Assembly: GCA_031553195.1 (NCBI GenBank)
Contig: JAVBLV010000023.1
Span: 1-64,000, forward strand
Length of the DNA stretch: 64,000 nt
Source of the DNA: JAVBLV01 sp031553195
GTDB taxonomy: Bacteria; Bacteroidota; Bacteroidia; Bacteroidales; P3
Direction of reading: 5' to 3'
Shown here: positions 55,931 to 64,000 of the stretch, piece by piece
Numbering within the stretch: the first letter of the stretch is position 1
Layout of the letters: the number at the start of each line of letters is the position of its first letter
Translations under genes and position numbers: made by a program
The notes under the pieces: generated by a model
What the model was told of the DNA's origin: nothing
The model's database searches: none
Seen by the model: the letters and a program-made list of their open reading frames with translations, nothing else

Positions 55931-56185
55931 CTTTGGTTTCAGTCCTTTTATTCTAAAAGGCTGATGAAAAGGGAATCAGGTGAAAGTCCTGAACAGTCCC
56001 GCTGCTGTAAGCTCTTTATAGCGTTTTAAATAAAATCCATTGCCACTGATTTATCGGGTGGGGAATTGAGAATGGAAAATGGAGAGTGAATAAAAAAACT
56101 TTCAACTTTCAACTTTCAACTTTCAACTAATATCGGGAAGGCGTTTAAAACGAGAGTAAGTCAGAAGACCTGCCTGAGCATTGAA
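55931..56185 (+). ncRNA. Cobalamin riboswitch with an enlarged internal arm
   Basis: The conserved cobalamin-aptamer blocks appear in order: GGTTTCAGTCC, AGGCTGATGAAAAGGGAATC, AGGTGAAAGTCCTGAACAGT, CCCGCTGCTGTAA, CCACTG (56043-56048), CGGGAAGGCG (56134-56143) and GAGAGTAAGTCAGAAGACC. A long stem CGTTTTAAA (56022-56030)/TTTAAAACG (56144-56152) closes the inner arm. Between CCACTG and CGGGAAGG lie 85 nt, much more than usual, including four tandem copies of ACTTTCA. It precedes btuB and should repress it when cobalamin is bound. Confidence 0.92.
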
Positions 56186-56318
56186 TTAATAAAGCTTTCG
56201 AGGATAGAGCTTGAAAATCAACGCGCAAAATTTTACCCTTTGGTAGTTTCGGCGTACTGTTTTTTACTCAATGTTATTGGAAGCTATTTGATTGACCTTA
56301 AATCAAGTGGTTTTACAA

Positions 56319-58406
56319 ATGTATCAATTAAAAGAATATCGTCTTTTTACACTATTCGCTAAATGCAGATTGGAAGTATTTTGCTTCTCCCTGTACTTGG
56401 TTTTAGGAGGATGTCATTCATTTGCCCAAAATAACGATACAATTCCGCTTCGCAAAAAGAATCAGTCAGATTCTATTAAATCATATGAATTAAAGGGAGT
56501 TACCATATCGGATATTCAAGAAAAACCAATAAGCCTTTCCTTAGCGCCCTTACAAAAACTGAGTTCATCGGAATTAGAAACACAAGGCGCCTTGCAATTG
56601 TCCGACGCCGTAAAACAATTTTCGGGAACAATCATTAAAGATTATGGCGGTATCGGAGGACTTAAAACCATTTCGGTGCGAAGTTTGGGAAGCCAGAATA
56701 CGCTTGTTGCTTACGATGGCATAACCCTATCCGATTGCCAGAACGGACAAGTAGATTTGGGAAAATTCACATTAGAGAACGTAGCCTATATCAGCCTTGT
56801 TAACGGACAAGACGACAATATCCTACAAACGGCCAGGGCGTTTTCTTTATCAAGTCTGCTTAATATTCAAAGTAAAACGCCGGTATTTGAACAACAAAAA
56901 CCGTTCAATTTGCTTATAGGGGCTAAAGCAGGTTCTTTCGGACTGTTTAATCCCCTCCTAATTATCGAAAACCGTATTTCAAATAAGGTCTCATTATCAT
57001 TCAACGTAAATTGGTTACAGTCTACAGGAGATTACCCGTTTACGATACGATACGGTTCTAAGAACGATAGCGTTTCGAGCGAGACGCGGCAAAATTCGGA
57101 CATAAAGTCGCTAAGTCTGGAAGCCAATGCTTTTATTCAACTTACGCCAAAGCAAAAGCTGAATGTCAAAGCAAATTATTACGATTCGGAACGCGGATTA
57201 CCGGGCGCTGTCGTTTTTTATACTTCTAATAGTTTGCAACGCTTATGGGATCGTAATTTTTTCATACAGGCAAATTATGCCAATACATTAAGTCAGAAAT
57301 TTCTTTTCCGCGTAGATGCAAAATATTCGAATGTTTATACTCATTATTTAGACCCTTATTATTTGTTGAATGCGGATAAAAAACTCGACGAAGAATTCAG
57401 GCAGAATGAATACTATTTGTCAGAGGCAATACAATACAATATCTTTAAACCATTTTCCATTTCATGGGCAAATGACTTTTTTGTTAACAGGCTTCATTCT
57501 AATCTCAATAAATATAACGAACCGGAACGTTATTCCTGGTTAAGCGCGCTTAATGCAAAATACGACATTAAACGCTTACAAATCCTGGCAAGCTTGCTTT
57601 CCACGCAAATAAACGAACATACCAATCAGGATCATACCGAGAAACAGTATCATCAACTGACTCCATTTGCCGGCGTTACTTACAAAATATTCAAAAAAGA
57701 AAACCTAAGACTACGGTATTTTTACAAGCAAAATTATAGAGTCCCAAATTTCAATGAATTGTACTATAACAATATCGGAAATCCCGACCTGAGACCGGAG
57801 AAAACCAATCAGCAAAATGTGGGCATTACCTATTCTGCTTCTTTTGGCTCTTTTGCACCTCTGGTTTTGTTTACTGCCGACGGTTATTACAATAATGTAA
57901 ACGATAAAATTATAGCCGTGCCGCGACAAAATCTTTTTGTATGGTCTATGCAAAATATCGGAAAAGTACAAAGCACAGGAATTGATATTGTTCTTGAATC
58001 CCACTTTCAACTGTATGCAGAAATGAAATTAATCGCTTCAGGAAACTATGGCTATCAGCAATCATTAGATAAAAGTAATTCTAAACAAAAGACGTATGAT
58101 AATCAAATTCCATATACGCCTGTCCATTCGGGGAATTTGAACATATCATTTTTGAATCCATGGGTCGATTTTAATTATAATATATTTTTTTGCGGTACGC
58201 GATACACGGGAGTTAATACTAAGACCAACGAATTAGAAGCATATACCGAACACAATGTAACATTAAGTAAGCAACTTAAAATTAAACGAGTATTGGTAAA
58301 ATTACAAGCGCAGGTCTTGAACTTATTCGATACGGAGTATGAGGTAGTAAACTATTACCCTATGCCGGGACGTAATTACCGGATTGGAATAACAGCTTCG
58401 TATTAA
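56319..58406 (+). CDS. btuB: TonB-dependent cobalamin receptor BtuB-like
   Basis: This 695-residue outer-membrane receptor has a signal peptide (ending SFAQ) and a plug domain (about 55-170). The plug carries SDAVKQFSGTIIKDYGGIGG, KTISVRSLGSQNTLVAYDG and VDLGKFTLENVAYI. A 22-strand barrel ends in YRIGITASY, and RVPNFNELYYNNIGNPDLRPE is the conserved barrel motif. The riboswitch directly upstream identifies the ligand as a corrinoid. I chose ATG at 56319; a TTG nine codons earlier is less likely. It is followed by a BtuG-like lipoprotein, so the pair should form the surface uptake complex. Confidence 0.92.
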   Translation: MYQLKEYRLFTLFAKCRLEVFCFSLYLVLGGCHSFAQNNDTIPLRKKNQSDSIKSYELKGVTISDIQEKPISLSLAPLQKLSSSELETQGALQLSDAVKQFSGTIIKDYGGIGGLKTISVRSLGSQNTLVAYDGITLSDCQNGQVDLGKFTLENVAYISLVNGQDDNILQTARAFSLSSLLNIQSKTPVFEQQKPFNLLIGAKAGSFGLFNPLLIIENRISNKVSLSFNVNWLQSTGDYPFTIRYGSKNDSVSSETRQNSDIKSLSLEANAFIQLTPKQKLNVKANYYDSERGLPGAVVFYTSNSLQRLWDRNFFIQANYANTLSQKFLFRVDAKYSNVYTHYLDPYYLLNADKKLDEEFRQNEYYLSEAIQYNIFKPFSISWANDFFVNRLHSNLNKYNEPERYSWLSALNAKYDIKRLQILASLLSTQINEHTNQDHTEKQYHQLTPFAGVTYKIFKKENLRLRYFYKQNYRVPNFNELYYNNIGNPDLRPEKTNQQNVGITYSASFGSFAPLVLFTADGYYNNVNDKIIAVPRQNLFVWSMQNIGKVQSTGIDIVLESHFQLYAEMKLIASGNYGYQQSLDKSNSKQKTYDNQIPYTPVHSGNLNISFLNPWVDFNYNIFFCGTRYTGVNTKTNELEAYTEHNVTLSKQLKIKRVLVKLQAQVLNLFDTEYEVVNYYPMPGRNYRIGITASY

Positions 58407-58524
58407 TAAGTAATGAGTAAATAGGAGTTAGTAATTAGTCATGTCGTAAATTCAAATAACGACTTATCTCTAAAATATTTTTGCATTGAAAATCAAATCA
58501 ATAAACATATAAAAATCTATACAA

Positions 58525-59592
58525 ATGAAAAAGACAAAATTAAAAATGATTCTATTTGCGGTAATGGGTTGCTTATTTTTTGCCGCATGTACAAAAGAAG
58601 ACCCGGAACCGGAACCTGTAACTCCGACTTCCTCTGATAAGATAATGTATGTCGTTAATGAAGGAATTATGGATGAAAATAATGCGACATTATCCCTCTT
58701 GAATATTACAAACGGAAGCATACAGAACGACTATTTCCAAACCCAGAATAATAGGCCGTTAGGCGATGTCGCCAACGACTTGGCACAATACGGATCTAAA
58801 ATGTACTGTGTTGTTAATAAGTCAAGTACTGTAGAAGTTCTGAATGCGCAGACCGGAAAAAGTATTACCCAGATTAAAATTATTGACGGACAACAAAAAG
58901 GACGACAACCCAACAAGATTACCTTCTGGAAAAATAAGGCATACGTATGTAATTTCGATGGGACGGTAACACGTATAGATACCGCTACTTTTTCTATAGA
59001 TAATCTCGAAACCGGAACTATTTATGCCGGCGGGATTTGTGCGGCAAACAATAAAGTATACGTTTCCAATTCAATGGGCGCCTCTCCCGAACTTTCTGTA
59101 ATTAATCCGGATAATTTTACAGTTGTGAAAACAATTCCGGTTGCTGTAAATCCGGGAAAAATAGAATTAGATGCGCAAGGGAATTTATTACTTTTATCTC
59201 AAGGCGACTATGTAGCCACTCCGAGTTGCCTACAGAAAATTAACACGCAAACAGATGCTGTTGTACAAACGTATAATAATAAAGCCAGCGGATTTTGTAT
59301 TAATGGAGACTATGCTTATGCATACCTCTCTGAATGGGATACTCCGGGTGTTTCATCTTTTTTCCGTTTGAATACCCAAACAGGAAGTATAGAAAATTTG
59401 GCATTGGATAATAGCCAATTGTCCAATATTATCTATGGAATTGGAATTAATCCGGATAACGGAGATATTTATGTAAGCGGTATGATGTCGTACTCTGAAC
59501 CCGGAGATGTGGTTTGCTTTGATAAAAACGGAAGTAAAAAATCAAAATTCGAAGTCGGGGTTTGTCCATCTAAAATAGTATTTGTAAAATAA
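58525..59592 (+). CDS. BtuG-like cobalamin-binding surface lipoprotein (YncE-type beta-propeller)
   Basis: This 355-residue lipoprotein has lipobox FAAC (Cys at about 21) followed by an acidic TKEDPEPEP stretch of the kind that directs lipoproteins to the surface in Bacteroidetes. The rest is a seven-blade beta-propeller with repeated blades (KMYCVVNKSSTVEVLNAQTG, KAYVCNFDGTVTRID, KVYVSNSMGASPELSVINPD). BtuG in Bacteroides thetaiotaomicron is a propeller of this type, encoded with btuB, which binds B12 very tightly and passes it to BtuB. Position behind btuB supports the same role; sequence identity was not measured. Confidence 0.85.
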   Translation: MKKTKLKMILFAVMGCLFFAACTKEDPEPEPVTPTSSDKIMYVVNEGIMDENNATLSLLNITNGSIQNDYFQTQNNRPLGDVANDLAQYGSKMYCVVNKSSTVEVLNAQTGKSITQIKIIDGQQKGRQPNKITFWKNKAYVCNFDGTVTRIDTATFSIDNLETGTIYAGGICAANNKVYVSNSMGASPELSVINPDNFTVVKTIPVAVNPGKIELDAQGNLLLLSQGDYVATPSCLQKINTQTDAVVQTYNNKASGFCINGDYAYAYLSEWDTPGVSSFFRLNTQTGSIENLALDNSQLSNIIYGIGINPDNGDIYVSGMMSYSEPGDVVCFDKNGSKKSKFEVGVCPSKIVFVK

Positions 59593-59754
59593 ATTGAATC
59601 ATCGAAGAGTATAATTAATTGATTTATTGAAAAGTTAAAATACTCTCATTCAATTATTCAGTTATTCAATCATTCAATTCATCCAAACTAATAATTAACG
59701 AGGGGTACAAGGCGCGAAAGTATTCTGAAGCTCTTAAACAGCTTTTTAGATTGT
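59593..59754. repeat. Degenerate short-repeat tract after the BtuG-like gene
   Basis: At about 59645-59690 variants of TTCAATTATTCAGTTATTC follow one another (TTCAATCATTCAATTCATC). The remainder is AT-rich with no gene. It leads into the transporter remnant at 59755. Confidence 0.5.
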
Positions 59755-59868
59755 AAATTTTTGTCATTCTGTCTTGAGAAGAAAGAATACTCCGGCGAAC
59801 CATTCAATGCCAAGACAATTATAGGAGGAGCGCTTATTTTGAGCGGAGCCTTGTTTTTAATTTGGTGA
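59755..59868 (+). pseudogene. C-terminal remnant of an EamA/DMT-type transporter
   Basis: A frame ending in TGA at 59866 reads GEPFNAKTIIGGALILSGAL followed by FLIW. This closely resembles the last helix of EamA (drug/metabolite) transporters, which end in an E-P-x(4)-K-x-x-x-GGALILSG pattern. No start codon, upstream helices or other half of the gene are found, so this is a decayed fragment. The match is by memory of the family. Confidence 0.45.
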
Positions 59869-59975
59869 TCACTGGTTGGAACATTCTACCTCATGTAAAA
59901 AATTCAAAATCCGACTTGTCGTTAAAAATTTGACTACTTTTGTAGCTTTCTCTATTCCCGAATTTAAAAAATATC

Positions 59976-61004
59976 ATGAAGAAATTTATTTTTCTAATAA
60001 TCTGTTGTTTATTCAATTTGATCGTTTTAGGGCAGGGCAACGTAAAGGAATTAACAAGACAAGGAATGGTGTTGCTTAATGAAGGCAAATATGAAGAAGC
60101 CATTAAAACTTATCAAAAGGCTTTGGCCATTAATCCTAAATCAGTAATCGCAAACTATGAAATTTCCACTGCTTATTTAGAAATTCAAGATTATCAGAAT
60201 GCGCTAAAATATAGCTCGAAAGCAATGGATCTGGACAAAATGATTTATCTTAAGGCTTCTATTGTAAAGGGTACCGCGCTCGACAATCTGGGGAAATCCT
60301 ACGAAGCAATTGACGTATTTAAGAAAGCGCTGAAAAAAGCAGATAACGACTATTTATTGTATTACAACCTGGGATTGGTTTACTACAACCAGAAAGACTA
60401 CAAAAATGCGGAAGTTACTTTATGCAAAGGATTGTCCTATAACTCCAATCATGCGCCAAGTCATTTAATACTGGGTCTTACCATGGAAGGCGAGGACAGC
60501 AGGGTGCAAAGTCTGTTATGTTTACATTATTTCTTATTTTTAGAGCCTAATACCCAAAGAAGCGCAGAAGCCTATGCGGAATTAAAAAAACAATTCGAAG
60601 GAAGCGCAAAAAAAGATGCAAAGGGAAACAGATTCTCGCCGGAAAATACTTCTGAGAAAGAAATAGAATATGGCGCCGTCGAAATTTTGTTATCGATGCT
60701 GGAATCGTCAAAGAATCGTAAAGAGAATGCGAACAAAACGGAATTTGAAATATTTGTCGAGAATACCAAGTCTTTTTTTCAACTTTTGGGCGAAATGGAC
60801 GAGGAAAAAGAAAATCTCAAAAAAGATATTTGGCATCAACTCTATATTCCGTTTTTTTATAAACTTTCCCAATCAAGGTATATGGATGCGTATTGCCGGT
60901 TCATAAGCTTATCTCTGCCTGAGTCGAAAGAATGGTTTGAAACAAATGAAGAGAAGGTTTCGGAATTTTTTACATGGATGAATGAAAATGAGAAAGAAGA
61001 ATAA
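59976..61004 (+). CDS. Secreted TPR-repeat protein
   Basis: This 342-residue protein has a signal peptide (1-19, ending VLGQG) and about five TPR motifs (residues 22-195). Examples are GKYEEAIKTYQKALAINPKS, QDYQNALKYSSKAMDLDK and KDYKNAEVTLCKGLSYNSNH. The C-terminal 150 residues are helical and charged with no known domain. TPRs mediate protein contacts; the partner is unknown. It is probably periplasmic. No operon partner is obvious; the next gene, trkA, is 308 bp away. Confidence 0.8.
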   Translation: MKKFIFLIICCLFNLIVLGQGNVKELTRQGMVLLNEGKYEEAIKTYQKALAINPKSVIANYEISTAYLEIQDYQNALKYSSKAMDLDKMIYLKASIVKGTALDNLGKSYEAIDVFKKALKKADNDYLLYYNLGLVYYNQKDYKNAEVTLCKGLSYNSNHAPSHLILGLTMEGEDSRVQSLLCLHYFLFLEPNTQRSAEAYAELKKQFEGSAKKDAKGNRFSPENTSEKEIEYGAVEILLSMLESSKNRKENANKTEFEIFVENTKSFFQLLGEMDEEKENLKKDIWHQLYIPFFYKLSQSRYMDAYCRFISLSLPESKEWFETNEEKVSEFFTWMNENEKEE

Positions 61005-61312
61005 AAAGTGAAAAATGTGAATGAGGAAATGGTGAATTTCAGGGTTGAGCGTTTGTATGTTTAAAAATTTCTAAAGTTAGGAGGAGAATTGAGAATTAGC
61101 AACGAGTAGTTAGTAATGAGGAATCGACTTAAACTTTGAACCATAAGCTATAAACTACTAAACCATTTTATTCAATGATTTGATAATTCAGTTATTCAAT
61201 TAAAAAATAAATCAAATTCTTTCAGGCATGTCTAAGGATATGAAATAAAAACGTAAGTTTGCCGACTCATTTATTATATGTTTCTTAATTTACAATACTT
61301 AATTTACCGAAA
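61005..61312. other. Intergenic region with degenerate short repeats
   Basis: No gene is seen. Runs of related words fill the stretch 61080-61205: GAGAATTGAGAATTAG, AGTAGTTAGTAATGAGG, TTAAACTTTGAACC, AAGCTATAAACTACTAAACC and CAGTTATTCAATT. They resemble tracts at 19865, 56068, 58408 and 59645. They may be remnants of repeat expansion or mobile DNA; function is unknown. Confidence 0.5.
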
Positions 61313-62653
61313 ATGAATATTATAATTGCAGGAGACGGAGAAGTGGGCTTCCACTTGGCGCGCTCATTAACGCAATTAAAACACAATATTGTGGTTGTAG
61401 ACCCGCACAAAGAGTTGTTGCAAATGATCGAATCCGAGACGGATCTTTTAACTATTGCAGGGAACTCTACATCATTATATACTTTAAGAGAGGCTGATGC
61501 GGAATCTGCCGATCTGTTAATTTCCGTTTTACATGACGAGACCATCAATTTGCTTACTTGCATTTTGGGGAAAAGGCTGGGCGCTAAACGCACTATTGCA
61601 AGAATCAACAATATAGAATTTCTTACAAGAGAAAACAAATCCTTTTTCAAAAGCCTTGGGGTGGATGAAATGGTATGCCCCGAACGGATTGCAGCTAAGG
61701 AAATAGTCAACTTATTGAACTTTAATATATCCACTGAAGTTTTCGAATTTTCTAAAGGATTGCTTACTATGCATTTGCTTCGGATCGACGAAAAAGCAAA
61801 AGTGTTGAATAAGACATTTAAAGAGGTACATGAAATTTTTCCGAATGTCGACGCTAAAACAGTGGCTATTATCCGCGATGGAAGAACCATTATTCCCAAA
61901 GGAACGGATATGTTTCTGAAAAATGATTTGGCGTATGTCATATCCAAGCCGTCTTCGCTTCGGTTTCTCCGGGAATTGATTGGTAAATTGGATTTTGAAG
62001 TGAAAAATATCATCATTGCCGGAGGAGGACGGATTGGGAAAAAAACCGCTAAAAATTTGGAGAAAAAGATGTCGGTCAAACTTATTGATATTGACAAAGA
62101 ACGTTGTTATGAATTAGCCGACAGTTTGACGAAAACGCTTATCATAAACGGAGATGCAACCGACATGGATTTGTTGGAAGAGGAGGGAATAGGAAATACC
62201 GATGCATTTATTGCCTTAACTGATTCTACTGAAACCAATATTTTAACTTGTTTGCATGCCCGTAAACATGGAGTAAAGAAAACGATTGCGCTGGTTGAAA
62301 ATATCGATTTTATAGATTTATCTCAAGACATTGGAATCGATACGATTATTAATAAGAAATTAATTACGTCTAGTTACATAGCCCGTTTTACCGTACATGC
62401 CGAAGTAAACTCCAGTAAGTGGTTAAGCGGAACCAATGCCGAGGTAATGGAATTTATTGCCCATGAAAAATCATTGGCAACGCGTAAACCTATTCATAAA
62501 TTAGACATCCCCAAAGGGGCTACCATAGGAGGAATTATCCGTAATGGAGAAGCTTTTATTGCCAAACCGGACACTCAAATACAAACCGACGATAAAGTGG
62601 TCGCTTTTACGGTTTCACAGTCTTTATCGAATCTGGCCAAATTGTTTGATTAA
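61313..62653 (+). CDS. trkA: Trk potassium uptake protein TrkA
   Basis: This 446-residue cytoplasmic protein has two RCK-type halves. The first nucleotide-binding site is MNIIIAGDGEVGFHLA and the second, at about residue 231, is IIIAGGGRIGKKTAK; each is followed by a TrkA-C domain (the first near 140-220). It binds NAD(H)/ATP and gates the TrkH channel for K+ uptake. It is followed 6 bp later by trkH, so they form an operon. Confidence 0.95.
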   Translation: MNIIIAGDGEVGFHLARSLTQLKHNIVVVDPHKELLQMIESETDLLTIAGNSTSLYTLREADAESADLLISVLHDETINLLTCILGKRLGAKRTIARINNIEFLTRENKSFFKSLGVDEMVCPERIAAKEIVNLLNFNISTEVFEFSKGLLTMHLLRIDEKAKVLNKTFKEVHEIFPNVDAKTVAIIRDGRTIIPKGTDMFLKNDLAYVISKPSSLRFLRELIGKLDFEVKNIIIAGGGRIGKKTAKNLEKKMSVKLIDIDKERCYELADSLTKTLIINGDATDMDLLEEEGIGNTDAFIALTDSTETNILTCLHARKHGVKKTIALVENIDFIDLSQDIGIDTIINKKLITSSYIARFTVHAEVNSSKWLSGTNAEVMEFIAHEKSLATRKPIHKLDIPKGATIGGIIRNGEAFIAKPDTQIQTDDKVVAFTVSQSLSNLAKLFD

Positions 62654-62659
62654 GATTCT

Positions 62660-64000
62660 ATGAGGAATTTTCAACAAACAAATACGAAGCTTATTGCGAG
62701 AATAATAGGCGTAGCGCTTTTAATTGCCGGAAACCTTATGATATTTTCCATGGTTGTTTCCATTTTGTATAAGGAATATAGTACCGTAAGGTCTTTTCTT
62801 TACTCTGCTTCTATTTGCTTTGCAATCGGACTTCTTCTCAGAAATATAATCGGACGGAAAGTACGCGAATCGCTTCATAGAAAAGAAGGTTTTTTAATTG
62901 TAGGTTTGGTTTGGATTATTGTTCCGCTTGCAGGAAGTTTGCCGTTTATGCTGGATGGAGTACTTCCCAGTTTTGTAAATGCCTTTTTCGAGTCCATGTC
63001 GGGTTTTACTTCAACAGGCGCCACAGTTATTAAGCAACTGGAAGAAACGCCGAAAGGAATTCTTTTTTGGAGAAGCCTTTCGCAGTGGATTGGCGGGGGC
63101 GGACTTATTTTATTCACAATTACTATTTTGAAAAGTTTGAAAGAAGACCGGCAACATTTATATGTAGCCGAGCTTACCGGACCCTTAAAACCAAAAATAC
63201 ATCCTAAAATAACGGAAACGAGCCGCCGGTTTTGGTATGTCTATATTTTGATGACAATCGCCGCTTTTTTATTATTGTTACCGGGAGATATGACGGTTTT
63301 CGAATCTATCTGTCATGCAATGGGAACGGTTTCTACAGGCGGATTCTCCACCCGGAATGAAGGCTTGGCGTCCTTTTCAAATTATTCGCAATATGTAGTT
63401 ATGATTTTTATGTTTCTTGCCGGAATCAGCTTTGCGCTTTTATTCTTCTTTCTTACCGGAAAACTTGGAAAACTTTGGAAAGATGAACAATTCCGTTGGT
63501 ATTTGCGGTTGTCGGTATTATTTATTGTAGCTATTTTTATCGGACTTAAGTTTCATTTCAAAAACGATATGGAATTTGCTTTTCGAACGGCTGCTTTTAC
63601 GGTTTCGTCCATTATTTCCACTACCGGTTATGTAATTTACCGGAACGTTGAATTTGGAATCTTTATTCCTATTACTTTATTTTTTCTGATGTTGATCGGA
63701 GGTTGTTCGGGTTCTACTTCCGGCGGGATAAAAATTTCGCGTATATTGATACTTTTTAAATACATATTCTCTCAATTCAAGAAACAGTCGCATCCCCAGG
63801 CCGTTATTCCTATAAAAAATAATGGGATAATCATGAAACAGGATGTTATCAATACTGTTTTTGCATTTTTTTTCATGTATTTGTTGTTCATTATTACCGG
63901 AGGACTTATTCTCAGTATCTCCGGCGAAAGTATCAGAGATTCTTTAAGTATGTCTGCTTCTGCTATGGGGAATATCGGCCCGTTGGTTAACAGCCTGTGC
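62660..64000 (+). CDS. trkH: Trk potassium channel TrkH (cut by window edge)
   Basis: The frame is open from ATG at 62660 to the window end, giving 447 residues of an expected approximately 480. Pore-loop selectivity regions are visible: SGFTSTGATVI, TVSTGGFSTRNEG, TISTTGYVIY-like SSIISTTGYVIY and SAMGNIGP near the edge. Multiple transmembrane helices are present. It is the membrane channel of the Trk system and begins 6 bp after trkA. Confidence 0.93.
   Translation, partial: MRNFQQTNTKLIARIIGVALLIAGNLMIFSMVVSILYKEYSTVRSFLYSASICFAIGLLLRNIIGRKVRESLHRKEGFLIVGLVWIIVPLAGSLPFMLDGVLPSFVNAFFESMSGFTSTGATVIKQLEETPKGILFWRSLSQWIGGGGLILFTITILKSLKEDRQHLYVAELTGPLKPKIHPKITETSRRFWYVYILMTIAAFLLLLPGDMTVFESICHAMGTVSTGGFSTRNEGLASFSNYSQYVVMIFMFLAGISFALLFFFLTGKLGKLWKDEQFRWYLRLSVLFIVAIFIGLKFHFKNDMEFAFRTAAFTVSSIISTTGYVIYRNVEFGIFIPITLFFLMLIGGCSGSTSGGIKISRILILFKYIFSQFKKQSHPQAVIPIKNNGIIMKQDVINTVFAFFFMYLLFIITGGLILSISGESIRDSLSMSASAMGNIGPLVNSLC

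Noticed and set aside
61285..62097. 270-codon minus-strand frame
   Set aside because: It is antisense to trkA and Ser/Ile-rich without any motif.
1..64000. tRNA, rRNA, CRISPR arrays, IS transposases or integrases
   Set aside because: Scanning by eye for T-loop motifs, regular spacer-repeat arrays and transposase motifs found none.

Overview
The window looks like a chromosomal segment of a low-GC member of the Bacteroidetes, most likely order Bacteroidales. The evidence is a type IX secretion (T9SS) C-terminal sorting domain, a sulfatase next to its radical-SAM maturase, a sodium-pumping methylmalonyl-CoA decarboxylase operon, a BtuB/BtuG-type cobalamin locus behind a B12 riboswitch, PD40/OmpA and OMP beta-barrel proteins, and promoters of the Bacteroidetes form (TTG/TTTG, about 20 bp, then TAnnTTTG). 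No plasmid, phage structural, IS transposase, CRISPR, rRNA or tRNA gene was seen.

Layout. 1-4 kb: 3' end of a sulfatase, its anaerobic maturase, a SWIM zinc-finger protein. 4-13 kb: a ThiF/MoeB-like E1 enzyme lacking the usual cysteines, ornithine aminotransferase, a cupin lipoprotein, an OMP barrel, a fructosamine-kinase-like protein, a U32 protein, ArgS. 13-20.5 kb: UvrA, a lytic transglycosylase, Ffh, FolD, QueE. 20.5-28.2 kb: a 1464-residue secreted beta-helix/Ig-like protein with a T9SS tail, a PorE-like TPR/PD40/OmpA protein, PhoH. 28.2-30.2 kb: a gene-poor island with two small divergent DNA-binding genes. 30-36 kb: an unknown secreted protein, acyl-CoA reductase, TruA, an LtaS-like phosphotransferase, a lipoprotein resembling a protease propeptide. 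36.4-41.2 kb: mce-mmdA-oadG-mmdC-mmdB. 41-46.4 kb: lipoproteins, YggS, a DUF5723-type barrel, RibD. 46.9-56 kb: DnaA, a YigZ-type protein, TadA, a candidate structured RNA, a Rel/SpoT enzyme, an ABC-2 permease, an S41 peptidase. 56-64 kb: B12 riboswitch, BtuB, BtuG-like lipoprotein, a transporter remnant, a TPR protein, TrkA and the start of TrkH.

How it fits together. The cobalamin uptake locus and the methylmalonyl-CoA epimerase/decarboxylase operon fit succinate/propionate fermentation through a B12-dependent mutase that lies outside the window. The beta-helix protein is probable T9SS cargo and is followed by a PorE-like protein of the kind that anchors that system. Most remaining genes are housekeeping.

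The most unusual content is intergenic. There are five copies of an approximately 160-bp imperfect palindrome (MITE-like), mostly just past stop codons, whose ends differ between copies in a partly compensated way. There are three hairpins of the form GACT-N3-AGTC inside mosaic repeats, and tracts of degenerate short repeats, one lying inside the B12 riboswitch. A 22-bp palindrome sits before phoH. A terminator-ended structured region lies upstream of the rel gene. All repeat and structure calls were made by eye and need computational confirmation.
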